DNA of 64,000 nucleotides from Subdoligranulum variabile (GCA_003343905.1 QAKI01000057.1:1-64000); one strand, 5' to 3'. Positions 24,964 to 34,101 are shown, counted from the first letter of the stretch. Made by a program: numbers and translations. Notes: generated from the letters alone by a model not told the origin.

Positions 24964-26045
24964 TCGTGTTCCTCGCTATGCTGCTTCAATTTTTCTTCCC
25001 GGTCGGCCAGGATCAGCGGGTCCAGCACGCGGTCCAGATCCCCGTCCAGCACGCTGCGCAGGTTGCGCAGCGTCAGCCCGATGCGGTGATCCGTCACACG
25101 GTCCTGCGGGAAGTTATAGGTGCGGATCTTTTCGCTGCGGTCCCCTGTTCCCACCTGGCTCTGCCGTTTGGCGTTGTAGGCTTCGTCATAGGCTTCCTGC
25201 TTTTGCTGGAGCAGGCGGCTGCGCAGCACCTTCAGCGCGCGGTCTTTATTTTCGCGCTGGCTGCGCTGGTCCTGACATTCCACCACCATGCCGGTGGGCA
25301 GATGCGTCACCCGGATCGCGGAAGAAGTTTTATTGATGTGCTGCCCGCCCGCGCCGGAAGAACGGAAGGTGTCGATCCGCAGGTCCTTGGGGTCCAGTTC
25401 CAGCTCCACTTCCTCGGCTTCGGGCATGACGGCTACCGTCACCGTCGAGGTGTGGATGCGGCCCTGGGTCTCGGTTTCCGGCACGCGCTGGACCCGGTGT
25501 ACGCCGCTTTCAAATTTCAGACGGCTGTACACGTCCTGCCCTTCCACCGAGCAGACGATCTCCTTGACGCCGCCCAGTTCCGTTTCATTGGCGCTGACCG
25601 TCTGGCAGACCCATCCGCGCTTGGCGGCATACATCGTGTACATACGCCACAGGCTGTGGGCGAACAGGGCGGCTTCCTCGCCGCCCGCCCCGGCGCGGAT
25701 CTCCAGAATGACGCTCTTTTCATCGTCGGCATCTTTGGGCAATAGCAGGATGCGCAGATTCTCCGTACACTGTGCCAGATTCCGGGTAATTTCGCACAAC
25801 TCCTGCTGTACCATATCCTTGAACGCCGGGTCCGGCTCCTGTGCAAGCATGGACTGTGCTTCCTGCTCTTCACGCTGCAGGGCCGTATACCGGCGGTATT
25901 CTTCCACTAAGGGGGTCAGTTCTTTGTAGTCACGCATCATCCGGGCGTACTCGTCCGCATGGGCGGCCGCTTCGGGCCGGGACATCCGATAGGCCAGTTC
26001 TTCATACCGGCGCTCGACCTCATGCAGTTCAACAAATGTGTTCAT
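24960..26045 (-). CDS. prfA: Peptide chain release factor 1
   Basis: Recognises UAA/UAG stop codons. 361 residues with the GGQ loop in FRSSGAGGQHINKTSSAIR and the RF1-type anticodon-like region near residue 190 (RVPETETQGRIHTSTVTVAV follows it). Followed immediately by the Sua5-type gene; an RF1 methyltransferase gene (prmC), which usually neighbours prfA, is not present here. Confidence 0.97.
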   Translation of the reverse strand: MNTFVELHEVERRYEELAYRMSRPEAAAHADEYARMMRDYKELTPLVEEYRRYTALQREEQEAQSMLAQEPDPAFKDMVQQELCEITRNLAQCTENLRILLLPKDADDEKSVILEIRAGAGGEEAALFAHSLWRMYTMYAAKRGWVCQTVSANETELGGVKEIVCSVEGQDVYSRLKFESGVHRVQRVPETETQGRIHTSTVTVAVMPEAEEVELELDPKDLRIDTFRSSGAGGQHINKTSSAIRVTHLPTGMVVECQDQRSQRENKDRALKVLRSRLLQQKQEAYDEAYNAKRQSQVGTGDRSEKIRTYNFPQDRVTDHRIGLTLRNLRSVLDGDLDRVLDPLILADREEKLKQHSEEHE

Positions 26046-26095
26046 GATGGAAAATCCTCACCGCTGCAATTTTCTGTTCGTACACGGAAACGCGG

Positions 26096-26284
26096 CTAAT
26101 CTTCCTGCGGGCGCAGGATCTTTTTGATATTGCGCTCGATCTTGGCGCGGGGCAGCATGACCTCGCGGCCACAGCCCTGGCAGCGGATCTTGAAATCCAT
26201 CCCGACGCGCAGCACATCAAACCGGTTGGCACCGCAGGGATGCTGCTTTTTGGTCTGGATCACATCCCCTACCCGTACATCCAT
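26096..26284 (-). CDS. DUF951 family small protein
   Basis: 62 residues: MDVRVGDVIQTKKQHPCGAN, then FKIRCQGCGREVMLPRAKIERNIKKI. A conserved small Clostridia/Bacilli family with a CxxC-type pair and one further Cys, resembling a zinc ribbon; function unknown. First gene of the operon that continues with prfA 50 bases on. ATG at 26284 is taken over a GTG nine bases earlier because AAAGGG has better spacing. Confidence 0.88.
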   Translation of the reverse strand: MDVRVGDVIQTKKQHPCGANRFDVLRVGMDFKIRCQGCGREVMLPRAKIERNIKKILRPQED

Positions 26285-26318
26285 ACAGCACACCGCCCTT
26301 TCATTCCATTTGCTCTCT

Positions 26319-26347
26319 TATTATAGTACAGCGAGTATTGTTTTGCA
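26319..26347 (-). promoter_or_regulatory. Promoter of the DUF951-prfA-sua5-coaE operon
   Basis: TTGCAA (26342-26347) and perfect TATAAT (26319-26324) on the minus strand, 17-base spacer, 35 bases ahead of the DUF951 ATG. Confidence 0.8.
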
Positions 26348-26421
26348 AATCCAACGCATAAAAGTTTAGCAACCGCTTCGTTTCCATAAAAGCGGAAATC
26401 ACAAGAAATGAGGAACCGAAA

Positions 26422-27330
26422 ATGCTGGAATATCGTGCCGAAGGGCTCTGCCGCAACGCAAACCACCTGAACAAAGAAGAGCTGGACCGCTGCATCGGTA
26501 CCGGCGAAATTTTGCAAAGTACCGCGCTTGCCTATGATACCGAGCGCCGCCTGCGCTTTGAACTGTGCGGGCAGCGCGCCTATATGCCCTATGAGGAATG
26601 CCTGGATGTTTCCCCCGGGGAGACCATCAAGGACATCGCCGTTCTGACCCGTGTGGGGCGGCCCACCTGCTTTGTCATCACCGGGACGGCCCGCGAACCG
26701 AACGGCGAGGAGGTCTATCTGCTCTCCCGCGCGGCGGCGCAGCGCCTTTGCCGCAAACAATATCTGGATGGGCTGGAGGCTGGCAGCGTGATTCCCTGCA
26801 CCGTGACGCACATCGAAAACTTCGGTGCGTTCTGCGACATTGGCTGCGGCATTTCGGCGCTGCTGCCCATTGACTGCCTTTCCGTTTCCCGCATTTCCTC
26901 GCCCAAGGACCGGGTGCAGATCGGGCAGCAGTTATTGTGCGCCATCAAGAACCGCGACGCGCAGGGGCGCATCGTCCTTACGCTGCGGGAACTGCTCGGC
27001 ACCTGGAGCGAAAACGCCGCCTGCTTTGCCGCGGGGGAAACGGTGGTAGGCATCGTGCGCAGCGTGGAGGATTACGGCGTTTTTATCGAGATTGCGCCCA
27101 ATCTGGCCGGGCTGGCCGAAGCGGACAGTTCCCTGCGTCCGGGCCAGGCGGTCAGCGTTTACATCAAAAACATCCTGCCCGACAAGATGAAGATCAAGCT
27201 GGTGGTGGTGAACAAAAATCTGTCCCAGCCGCTGCGTTTTGAGCCGCATTATTTTGTGACCCACGGGCGGATCAAAAAATGGATCTATTCCACCCCGCAA
27301 AGCCGCAAACAGATCGAAACGATTTTTTGA
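26422..27330 (+). CDS. S1 RNA-binding domain protein
   Basis: 302 residues with at least two S1/OB repeats: about 120-190 (AGSVIPCTVTHIENFGAFCDIGCG, then LLPIDCLSVSRI) and 205-265 (AGETVVGIVRSVEDYGVFIEIA). The N-terminal third is a degenerate S1-like or unrelated domain. It resembles ribosomal-protein-S1-like or HPr-linked S1 proteins of Clostridia; target unknown. GAGGAA precedes the ATG. Read divergently from the DUF951-prfA operon. Confidence 0.8.
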   Translation: MLEYRAEGLCRNANHLNKEELDRCIGTGEILQSTALAYDTERRLRFELCGQRAYMPYEECLDVSPGETIKDIAVLTRVGRPTCFVITGTAREPNGEEVYLLSRAAAQRLCRKQYLDGLEAGSVIPCTVTHIENFGAFCDIGCGISALLPIDCLSVSRISSPKDRVQIGQQLLCAIKNRDAQGRIVLTLRELLGTWSENAACFAAGETVVGIVRSVEDYGVFIEIAPNLAGLAEADSSLRPGQAVSVYIKNILPDKMKIKLVVVNKNLSQPLRFEPHYFVTHGRIKKWIYSTPQSRKQIETIF

Positions 27331-27339
27331 CGGTGTCTC

Positions 27340-27368
27340 TTGCGACTTCCTGCCGGCCCGTGTATAAT
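27340..27368 (+). promoter_or_regulatory. Promoter of the DUF4364 gene
   Basis: TTGCGA (27340-27345) and perfect TATAAT (27363-27368), 17-base spacer, about 38 bases before the start codon and just after the S1-protein stop. Confidence 0.75.
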
Positions 27369-27405
27369 AAGAAAAGAAAACTATGATCGGCAAGGATGTG
27401 ATAGG

Positions 27406-27981
27406 ATGGCGGAAGCATTTACAGCAGGTGTAAAGCCGGGCGGCCTTACAGACAACACCCAGATCCGGATCCTGCTGTGCTATCTGGTCAAAACAGCGGG
27501 CCCGCTGACGCGCGACACCTTGCAGGGGGCGCTTTTGCAGGAACAGCTGGTCAACTATTTTGAATTTGCCGACGCGCTGGCCGATGTGGAACGGCAGCAG
27601 TTGGTGGCGTCGGATGAGCAGGAACAGTATTCCATTACCGAGAAGGGTTCCACCGTTGCGGACACCCTGGCTTACGATCTGCCCCGCACCGTGCGGGAAA
27701 GCGCCATTCGGGCCGTCATGCAGATCCAGAGCTGGAAGCACAAAGCCGCCATGAACCGCGCCCATATCGAGGAGGAGGACGGCGAATACGTCGTCTGGTG
27801 CGCCATCGGTGACATGGGCAGCGACGTGTTCCGGCTGCAGTTGGCAATGCCCGACAAACTGACGGCGGAAACGATCAAAAACAACTTCACCGCCCATGGC
27901 AGCGAGATCTATTCCAAAGTGATGGATATGCTCACCCAGCCCAGTACCGAGGAGGACCGCCCCCCGGCCGGGCTTCTTTGA
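27406..27981 (+). CDS. DUF4364 family protein (winged-helix-like)
   Basis: 191 residues starting MAEAFTAGVKPGGLTDNTQI. The first 90 residues look like a winged-helix DNA-binding fold (ILLCYLVKTAGPLTRDTLQGALL, then ADVERQQLVASDEQEQYSITEKG), with a C-terminal mixed domain of unknown role. DUF4364 is widespread in Clostridia and treated as a putative transcriptional regulator. The start is fixed by AAGGA nine bases upstream; the longer frame overlaps the promoter. Confidence 0.85.
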   Translation: MAEAFTAGVKPGGLTDNTQIRILLCYLVKTAGPLTRDTLQGALLQEQLVNYFEFADALADVERQQLVASDEQEQYSITEKGSTVADTLAYDLPRTVRESAIRAVMQIQSWKHKAAMNRAHIEEEDGEYVVWCAIGDMGSDVFRLQLAMPDKLTAETIKNNFTAHGSEIYSKVMDMLTQPSTEEDRPPAGLL

Positions 27982-27990
27982 ACCACAACC

Positions 27991-28037
27991 AAAACCGCCC
28001 CGCGCGTCAGCAGGTTCTGACACGCGGGGCGGTTTAT
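27991..28037. terminator. Bidirectional terminator between DUF4364 gene and livF
   Basis: AAACCGCCCCGCG (27992-28004) pairs with CGCGGGGCGGTTT (28023-28034), with A and T runs on both flanks, serving the two convergent transcripts. Confidence 0.9.
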
Positions 28038-28052
28038 TTGCATGAATGCGGC

Positions 28053-28769
28053 TTAACAGCCCAGGTAGGCTTTGCGCACTTCGATGTTGTTAGCCAGCTC
28101 GGTCGCTTCGCCTTCCATCTTGATGGTGCCGGTCTCCAGCACATACGCGCGGTTGGCGATCTCCAGCGCCATTTTGGCGTTCTGCTCCACCAGAAGCACG
28201 GTGACGCCGTTGCGGTTGACTTCCCGGATGATCTTGAAGATTTCCTTGACCAGCAGCGGCGAAAGGCCCATGGAGGGCTCGTCCAGCAGCAGCATCTTGG
28301 GTTTGCACATCAGTGCGCGGCCCATGGCAAGCATCTGCTGTTCGCCGCCGGAAAGCGTGCCCGCAAGCTGGTTGCGGCGTTCTTTCAGGCGCGGCAGCAG
28401 TTCAAACACCATGTCATAGTCGTTCTGGATGGCTTCCTTGCCGTCGCGGCGCACATACGCGCCCATTTGCAGGTTCTGCTGCACGGTAAGGCCGCTGAAC
28501 ACCCGGCGGCCTTCCGGCACCTGGGCAAGACCCAGGCGGATGATCTTGTGGGCTTCCATCCGGCTGATGGCCTGGCCGCAGTAGTCGATCTCGCCGCTCT
28601 GCAGTTTCAGCAGGCCGGAGATCGCGTGCATCGTCGTGGTCTTGCCCGCGCCGTTGGCGCCGATCAGGGTGACGATCTCCCCTTCGTCCACATGGAAGGA
28701 AACGTCCCGGATCGCGTGAATGGAACCGTAAAAGACGTTGATATTTTTGACAGAAAGCATCTCGCCCAT
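28053..28769 (-). CDS. livF: Branched-chain amino acid ABC transporter ATPase LivF
   Basis: 238 residues; Walker A GANGAGKTT at 39-47, signature LSGGEQQMLAMGRAL, Walker B LLLDEPSMGLSP, as in LivF-type (HAAT family) ATPases. One of two ATPases of the livJHMGF importer in this operon; cytoplasmic face of the membrane. GGAGG lies nine bases before ATG 28769. Confidence 0.96.
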   Translation of the reverse strand: MGEMLSVKNINVFYGSIHAIRDVSFHVDEGEIVTLIGANGAGKTTTMHAISGLLKLQSGEIDYCGQAISRMEAHKIIRLGLAQVPEGRRVFSGLTVQQNLQMGAYVRRDGKEAIQNDYDMVFELLPRLKERRNQLAGTLSGGEQQMLAMGRALMCKPKMLLLDEPSMGLSPLLVKEIFKIIREVNRNGVTVLLVEQNAKMALEIANRAYVLETGTIKMEGEATELANNIEVRKAYLGC

Positions 28770-28771
28770 GA

Positions 28772-29533
28772 TCAGTCACCTCCCAGGTAGGCCGCAATGA
28801 CCTTCGGGTTATTGCGGATCGCCTTGCCGTCGCCGCGCGCAATGACGCGGCCGTAATCCAGCACAGTGATCTCCTCGCAGATGCCCATGACAAAGTTCAT
28901 GTCATGTTCGATCAGCAGGATCGCAATGCCGAACTGGTCGCGCACGCTGCGCACCGTTTCCATCAGTTCTGCCGTTTCGTTGGGGTTCATGCCCGCCGCG
29001 GGCTCGTCCAGCAGCAGAAGTTTGGGGTTGGTCGCCAGCGCGCGGGCAATCTCCAGCTTGCGCTGCTTGCCGTACGGGAGCTGGCTGGCCTTGTAGTTGG
29101 CTTCCCGGTCCAGATCGAAGATCTTGAGCAGCTTGTGGGCCTGGCGGTTCATCTCGTGCTCTTTTTCCCGGTAGGCGGGCAGACGGAAGATGCCGGTCCA
29201 CATATTGTAGCGGACCTGATTGTGCAGGCCTACCTTCACATTGTCCAGCACCGTCATATCGTTGAACAGGCGGATGTTCTGGAAAGTGCGCGCCACGCCG
29301 GCGCGGCTGATCAGTTCGGGGTTCTGGCCAGTGATGTCTTTGCCGTCCAGCACGATATTGCCCTCCGTCGGCTTGTAAACGCCGGTGAGCATATTGAACA
29401 CCGTTGTTTTGCCGGCGCCGTTCGGGCCGATCAGGCCATAAAGGCGGCCTTTTTCAATGGAGAGGTCCAACTGGGACACCGCCTGCAGACCGCCGAACGC
29501 GATCCCCAGGTTGCTGACTTCCAGCAATGCCAT
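28772..29533 (-). CDS. livG: Branched-chain amino acid ABC transporter ATPase LivG
   Basis: 253 residues with Walker A GPNGAGKTTVFNMLTG (35-50), the LivG-typical insertion between Walker A and signature (ARTFQNIRLFNDMTVLDNVKVGLH), signature LPYGKQRKLEIARAL and Walker B LLLDEPAAGMNP. Note the signature is PYGKQR rather than SGGQ, usual for LivG. Two bases from livF. Confidence 0.96.
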   Translation of the reverse strand: MALLEVSNLGIAFGGLQAVSQLDLSIEKGRLYGLIGPNGAGKTTVFNMLTGVYKPTEGNIVLDGKDITGQNPELISRAGVARTFQNIRLFNDMTVLDNVKVGLHNQVRYNMWTGIFRLPAYREKEHEMNRQAHKLLKIFDLDREANYKASQLPYGKQRKLEIARALATNPKLLLLDEPAAGMNPNETAELMETVRSVRDQFGIAILLIEHDMNFVMGICEEITVLDYGRVIARGDGKAIRNNPKVIAAYLGGD

Positions 29534-29534
29534 G

Positions 29535-30617
29535 TTACGCCACCCCTTTCTTCTGCTTCTTGGTGCCGGAGGGCGGCCACTTTTTGCGGAAATTGGCCGT
29601 CAGCTTGTTGCGCAGCGCGATCATCTGCGGGCTCTGGTTGAAGATCATCACCACGATCAGCACGATGGCGTAGATCAGCATGCGGTAGTCGTTCATGCTG
29701 CGCAGCATTTCCGGCAGGACCGTCAGCAGCGCCGCCGCAATGATCGAGCCGCGCAGATTGCCGATGCCGCCCAGGACCACGAACACCAGGATCAGGATCG
29801 AGGTATTGTAGTCGAATTTTTTTGCTACCAGCGAAGAATAGTTGAGCGAATACAGCACACCCGCAACGCCCGCAAAAACGGCCGAAGTGACAAAGGCCAT
29901 CAGCTTGTATTTGGTGATGGGGATGCCCACCGAGCGCGCGGCGATCTCGTTGTCACGGATGGAAGTGATGGCGCGCCCTGCGCGGGAATGTACAAGGTTC
30001 AGAATAACGATCAGCGTAATGATGACCAGTACGATGCCGATGGTGAACGTCGAAGCCTTCGTTATGCCGGTGATGCCCTGCGCACCGTTGATGAGGACCT
30101 TGCCCCCTTCTTCCAGTCCGAGAGAAGCGGAGTCCTTGAGGGAAAAATGCAGCCCGTTGGCATCATACCCCAGGTAGCAGGCATTCATGACGTTCTTGAT
30201 GATCTCGCCAAAAGCCAGCGTGACGATCGCCAGATAGTCGCCCGACAGGCGCAGCACCGGCACGCCGACCAGAAAGCCAAAAAGACCGGCCACCAGACCG
30301 CCCACCAGGAAAGCGAGCAGCAGCGCCACGGGCTGGGGCATCGTCTTGTCGGCCGTGATCCATACCAGCGCGCCGGAAAACGCACCCACGCTCATAAAAC
30401 CGGCGTGGCCCAGGCTCAACTCGCCCAAGAAGCCTACCGTCAGGTTCAGCGACAGCGCCAAGATCACATAGGCGCAGATGGGCACCAACTGCCCGGAGAA
30501 GGAGTTCGTCAGCAGCCCGGCCGCCGACAGAACCTGGATCACGAGATAAAACGCGATCACGATGCCGAAGGTGATCATATTGCTCTTTGTGGAGCGCTTC
30601 ATCGTTTTCAAATTCAT
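29535..30617 (-). CDS. livM: Branched-chain amino acid ABC permease LivM
   Basis: 360 residues, about nine to ten membrane segments, with the permease loop ITSIRDNEIAARSVGIPITKYKLMAF, diagnostic of LivM. GAGG eight bases before the ATG at 30617 decides that start over a GTG three codons earlier. Second membrane subunit of the Liv importer. Confidence 0.95.
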   Translation of the reverse strand: MNLKTMKRSTKSNMITFGIVIAFYLVIQVLSAAGLLTNSFSGQLVPICAYVILALSLNLTVGFLGELSLGHAGFMSVGAFSGALVWITADKTMPQPVALLLAFLVGGLVAGLFGFLVGVPVLRLSGDYLAIVTLAFGEIIKNVMNACYLGYDANGLHFSLKDSASLGLEEGGKVLINGAQGITGITKASTFTIGIVLVIITLIVILNLVHSRAGRAITSIRDNEIAARSVGIPITKYKLMAFVTSAVFAGVAGVLYSLNYSSLVAKKFDYNTSILILVFVVLGGIGNLRGSIIAAALLTVLPEMLRSMNDYRMLIYAIVLIVVMIFNQSPQMIALRNKLTANFRKKWPPSGTKKQKKGVA

Positions 30618-30627
30618 CGCTGCCACC

Positions 30628-31521
30628 TCACACTTTCACATGGACTTTCTTGCCCAGAAGGCCCGTCGGCTTTACCAGCAGCACCACGATCAGCACAAGG
30701 AACACGATCGCATCCGACAACTGCGTGGAAATATACGCCTTGCTGAGGTTTTCAATGATGCCCAGCAGAATGCCGCCCAGGAAAGCGCCGGGAATGGAGC
30801 CGATGCCACCGAACACCGCCGCCACGAACGCCTTGATGCCGGGCATGGCACCGGTGGTGGGCTGCAGCGTGGGGTACGACGAACACAGCAGCGCACCCGC
30901 CACAGCGGCCAGCGCCGAGCCGATGGCAAACGTCAGGGAGATCGTGGCGTTCACGTTGACGCCCATCAACTGGGCCGCGCCGCGGTCCTCCGAGACCGCC
31001 CGCATCGCATGGCCCGCAGACGTATTGTTGATGAACCACATCAGCGCCGCCATGATGACCAGACAGACCACGATCGTCAGGATCGTTTCGACCGAGATCG
31101 TCAACTGCCCGTCAAACAGGGAGACCGGCTCCAGTGCTTCGCTCTTGGAAACGATCGAAATAAAACTCTTGGGATCGGACCCCCACGAAAGCTGCGCCAC
31201 CTGCTGCAGCAGATAGCTGACGCCGATGGCCGTGATCAGGACCGCCAGCGACGGAGCTTCCCGCAGGGGGCGGTAGGCGACCCGCTCGATCGTGACGCCC
31301 AGGATCGTGCAGACGACCATGGACAGCAGGATCGAAAGGATGGGATTCATTCCCGAAAGGCCAAAGGTAAAAAACACCACATAGCTGCCGATCATAATGA
31401 CGTCGCCATGGGCGAAGTTCAACATTTTGGCAATGCCGTAGACCATCGTATAGCCCAGGGCGATCAGCGCGTACACGCTGCCCAGGCTGATACCGTTGAT
31501 CAGATAGGACAAAAACTGCAT
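30628..31521 (-). CDS. livH: Branched-chain amino acid ABC permease LivH
   Basis: 297 residues, eight or so membrane segments: LINGISLGSVYALIALGYTMVYGIAKMLNFAHGD at the start and the cytoplasmic loop ISEDRGAAQLMGVNVNATI (written in the frame as VSEDRGAAQLMGVN), typical of LivH. ATG 31521 has AGGTG nine bases upstream; an in-frame GTG at 31533 is rejected. Confidence 0.95.
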   Translation of the reverse strand: MQFLSYLINGISLGSVYALIALGYTMVYGIAKMLNFAHGDVIMIGSYVVFFTFGLSGMNPILSILLSMVVCTILGVTIERVAYRPLREAPSLAVLITAIGVSYLLQQVAQLSWGSDPKSFISIVSKSEALEPVSLFDGQLTISVETILTIVVCLVIMAALMWFINNTSAGHAMRAVSEDRGAAQLMGVNVNATISLTFAIGSALAAVAGALLCSSYPTLQPTTGAMPGIKAFVAAVFGGIGSIPGAFLGGILLGIIENLSKAYISTQLSDAIVFLVLIVVLLVKPTGLLGKKVHVKV

Positions 31522-31670
31522 CGCGAAAAACACCTCACTCTGTTTCTTTTCGACGTGACTGAACCGCGATCCGTGCAGAAACCCCGGTACCGCAGGCAGC
31601 TATCCCGAAGCCGCAAAACGCTTTTTTCCCGCCTGCTTCTACCCGAAATCTCTTTGTTCGCACCCGATAT

Positions 31671-31716
31671 GCCAAAAAGGAGCCGCCGACCCTCATTGTC
31701 TGGCAGCTCCTTTGGC
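31671..31716 (-). terminator. Partial terminator between livJ and livH
   Basis: GCCAAA...GGAGC pairs with GCTCC...TTTGGC (31671-31684 / 31706-31716) and is followed by a T-rich stretch on the minus strand. In a gap of about 230 bases inside the liv operon it probably trims distal transcription so that the binding protein is made in excess. The rest of the gap shows no gene. Confidence 0.7.
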
Positions 31717-31748
31717 AACGGAATTCAGTATAGCAAAAAATCAGGCCG

Positions 31749-32993
31749 TCACATCGCCGTGTAGGCGCCGTTTTCGATCTTGACCGCCTTCGGAGCCTTG
31801 GAGATCGCACCCGTGGCGTCCCAGGTCATGCTCGAACCAGTCAGGCCGTCAAAGGTCATGCTGGTGAACTGGGTCTTGAGCGCGTCGCAGATCTCGCTGG
31901 CATCCATGTCACCGTTCACGCCGGAAGCAAGCACTGCTTCATAAATCGAGTAGATGACGTCGTAAGCGTCCGCGGCAAACTGGTTCGGGGTATCGCCGTA
32001 GGCTTCCTTGTAGGCGGAAACGAAAGCCTGGGTCTTTTCATCCTGCGCGTCGGCAGCGAACGGGGTCAGCAGCATCAGGCCTTCCGCCAGGGAAGTGTCA
32101 AAGCCCTTGATCGCCAGAATGCCGTCCATACCGTCGCAGCCGAAGAATTCGGGCTCATAGCCGATCTTGTCGGCGGCGATCAGGATCTGGGAGGCTTCCT
32201 GGTAGTAGATGGGCAGGAACACCAGCTCGGCGCCGGCTTCCTGGCACTTGGCGACCTGGGTGGAAAGGTCGGCTTTGTTATCGGCCGTAAAGGCTTCGGC
32301 CGCCACAATCTCCAAGCCCTTGGTCTCGGCCTCCGCCTGGAACTTTTCATAAATACCGGAAGAATAGGCGTCGGACGAGTCATAGATCACGCCGATCTTG
32401 GTGGGCAGGCCGTTGTCCGCGATATAGTCGGCGGAAGCAACGCCCTGGTTGGGATCGGTAAAGCAGATCTGGAACACATTGCCGCGGGCAGTGGATTCGT
32501 CAGAAGCATCGTTCAGGATCACCGCCAGCGAAGACGCGGACGGGGTCAGCATGAACATATTGTCGTTGACCGTTTCGGCAGCGACGGCCACAGAGGGCGT
32601 CGTGGTGACGGGGCCGGCCAAAATCTGCATGCCCCAGTCTTTCAGGGTGTTGTATGCGTTGACGCTCTTCTCGGCGTCGCCTTCGTCGTCCTCAAAGGAC
32701 CACTCGAACACAGGGCTGCCGTTGGCTTCGTTGATCTCCTTGACGGCCAGTTCCTCCGCGTTCATAACGGCGTTGCCGTACACAGCCGCTGAACCGGTGG
32801 TGGGGCCGATACCGCCGATCTTGATCGGCGTGCCGGTGTAGGTGCCGGAACCGGCGCTTTCGCCGGTGGCAGTGGTGGTGGCGCTGCCCTGGGACGAAGC
32901 CGAGGACGTGGACGCCGTGTCCGTCGTGGCGCCGCACGCCGCCAGGCTCAGCGCCATAGACGCAGCCAACACGGAACTAACGATTTTTTTCAT
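31749..32993 (-). CDS. livJ: Branched-chain amino acid ABC substrate-binding lipoprotein LivJ/K
   Basis: 414 residues with a lipoprotein signal (KKIVSSVLAASMALSLAAC, lipid Cys about residue 20), a Ser/Thr/Ala-rich tether, and a type I periplasmic-binding fold beginning IKIGGIGPTTGSAAVYGNAVMN. GVIYDSSDAYSSGIYEKF and FGCDGMDGILAIKGF mark the two lobes. Displayed on the outer face of the membrane. First gene of the importer operon; GGAGGG precedes the ATG. Exact ligand (Leu/Ile/Val or other) cannot be read. Confidence 0.94.
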   Translation of the reverse strand: MKKIVSSVLAASMALSLAACGATTDTASTSSASSQGSATTTATGESAGSGTYTGTPIKIGGIGPTTGSAAVYGNAVMNAEELAVKEINEANGSPVFEWSFEDDEGDAEKSVNAYNTLKDWGMQILAGPVTTTPSVAVAAETVNDNMFMLTPSASSLAVILNDASDESTARGNVFQICFTDPNQGVASADYIADNGLPTKIGVIYDSSDAYSSGIYEKFQAEAETKGLEIVAAEAFTADNKADLSTQVAKCQEAGAELVFLPIYYQEASQILIAADKIGYEPEFFGCDGMDGILAIKGFDTSLAEGLMLLTPFAADAQDEKTQAFVSAYKEAYGDTPNQFAADAYDVIYSIYEAVLASGVNGDMDASEICDALKTQFTSMTFDGLTGSSMTWDATGAISKAPKAVKIENGAYTAM

Positions 32994-33076
32994 GGTTTCT
33001 AACCCTCCTAAAAGCTCTTACAGCACATTCTGCCTTTCGGCAAGGGCCGCACAACCCTGTACTGTAGATATAAAAA

Positions 33077-33105
33077 ATTATAGACTTTTATTCATAAAAG
33101 CGCAA
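33077..33105 (-). promoter_or_regulatory. Promoter of the livJHMGF operon
   Basis: TTGCGC (33100-33105) and perfect TATAAT (33077-33082) on the minus strand, 17-base spacer, leaving a leader of roughly 75 bases. Confidence 0.75.
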
Positions 33106-33234
33106 TGTTTCTTTTTTACAGTGTTCTTCTGGAAACGACCGCCCTTTGTGTATATTTTATACAAAATAAAGTTACAAAACATTATCAATCTGTCCCTTGA
33201 CAAAAAAACACCGCCCTGGATACACATGAAAACC

Positions 33235-33263
33235 TTGCAAAATATCCCGAAATTTGTCATAAT
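33235..33263 (+). promoter_or_regulatory. Promoter of xpt
   Basis: TTGCAA (33235-33240), 17-base spacer and CATAAT (33258-33263) with an extended -10 TG (33255-33256). About 60 bases before the start codon. Confidence 0.7.
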
Positions 33264-33323
33264 GAGTGCAAAGAACAAACAACTGTATTCCCATATCGTA
33301 CCGTGCGAAAGGAGAACCACAGA

Positions 33324-33905
33324 ATGAAGCTTTTGGAGCAGCGTATTCTGGAAGAGGGGCAGGTCCGCCCTGGAAATGTTTTGAAGGTCGATTGCTTTTT
33401 GAACCACCAGTTGGATGTAGAACTGCTGGACCAGATCGGGGCAGAATTTTACTGCATTTTCAAAGATGACGGCATCAACAAGATCCTGACGATCGAAGCA
33501 TCGGGCATCGCCATCGCCTGCATGGCCGCCCGGCACTTCCATCTGCCCGTCGTGTTCGCCAAAAAGGCCAAGAGCAAGAACATCGACGGCGACGTTTTCA
33601 CTTCCAACGTGCACTCGTTCACCTATGGGCGCGACTATGACATCACGCTGTCCAAAAAGTTCCTTTCGCCGGAGGACCGCGTCCTGATCCTGGACGACTT
33701 CCTCGCCAACGGCAAAGCCATGAAGGGCCTGCTGGATGTCTGCCGTCAGGCCGGCGCTTCGGTCGGCGGCATCGGCATCTGCATCGAAAAGGGCTTCCAG
33801 CCCGGCGGCGCCGAACTGCGCGCGGCCGGTTACAAGCTGGCAAGCCTTGCCATCATCGACTCCATGAGTGACGACGGCCTCACCTTCCGCGAAGAAGAAG
33901 TGTAA
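33324..33905 (+). CDS. xpt: Xanthine phosphoribosyltransferase
   Basis: Purine salvage: xanthine plus PRPP to XMP. 193 residues with the type I PRTase PRPP loop VLILDDFLANGKAMKGL near 125 and the Xpt-typical TIEASGIAIACMAARHF and SNVHSFTYGRDYDITLSKKF. Begins MKLLEQRILEEGQV behind AAAGGAG. Monocistronic, with its own promoter and terminator. Confidence 0.96.
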   Translation: MKLLEQRILEEGQVRPGNVLKVDCFLNHQLDVELLDQIGAEFYCIFKDDGINKILTIEASGIAIACMAARHFHLPVVFAKKAKSKNIDGDVFTSNVHSFTYGRDYDITLSKKFLSPEDRVLILDDFLANGKAMKGLLDVCRQAGASVGGIGICIEKGFQPGGAELRAAGYKLASLAIIDSMSDDGLTFREEEV

Positions 33906-33947
33906 GACCGCCCGCAGGGCCAGCAGGTGCCCTGGTCCACGAACCCC

Positions 33948-33981
33948 AAAAGGCCCGCAGCGCAGCCGCCGCGGGCCTTTT
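33948..33981 (+). terminator. Terminator of xpt
   Basis: AAAAGGCCCGC / GCGGGCCTTTT with a short loop, T run on the plus strand. Confidence 0.88.
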
Positions 33982-34027
33982 GCTGTGTCCGGCCTGTAAA
34001 ATCTTGCCGCTCCCCTGCTGTTTCGGC

Positions 34028-34056
34028 TTGCGAAAACGCCCCGCAGGCAGTATAAT
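34028..34056 (+). promoter_or_regulatory. Promoter of icd
   Basis: TTGCGA (34028-34033) and perfect TATAAT (34051-34056) with a 17-base spacer, about 45 bases before the start codon. Confidence 0.78.
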
Positions 34057-34101
34057 AGAAAACATCATACAAACAAAACTGACAGAGATGGAGGCAGCTC
34101 G

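Larger units (their letters stand above)
32994..33323. other. Divergent intergenic region livJ / xpt
   Basis: About 330 AT-rich bases with the livJ promoter (33077-33105, minus) and the xpt promoter (33235-33263, plus). I looked for a purine riboswitch ahead of xpt and saw none. An extra TTGACA at 33197-33202 has no good -10 partner. No coding frame is convincing. Confidence 0.6.

Noticed and set aside
33235..33323. Possible purine riboswitch before xpt
   Set aside because: The short leader has none of the conserved core segments of the guanine/adenine aptamer.
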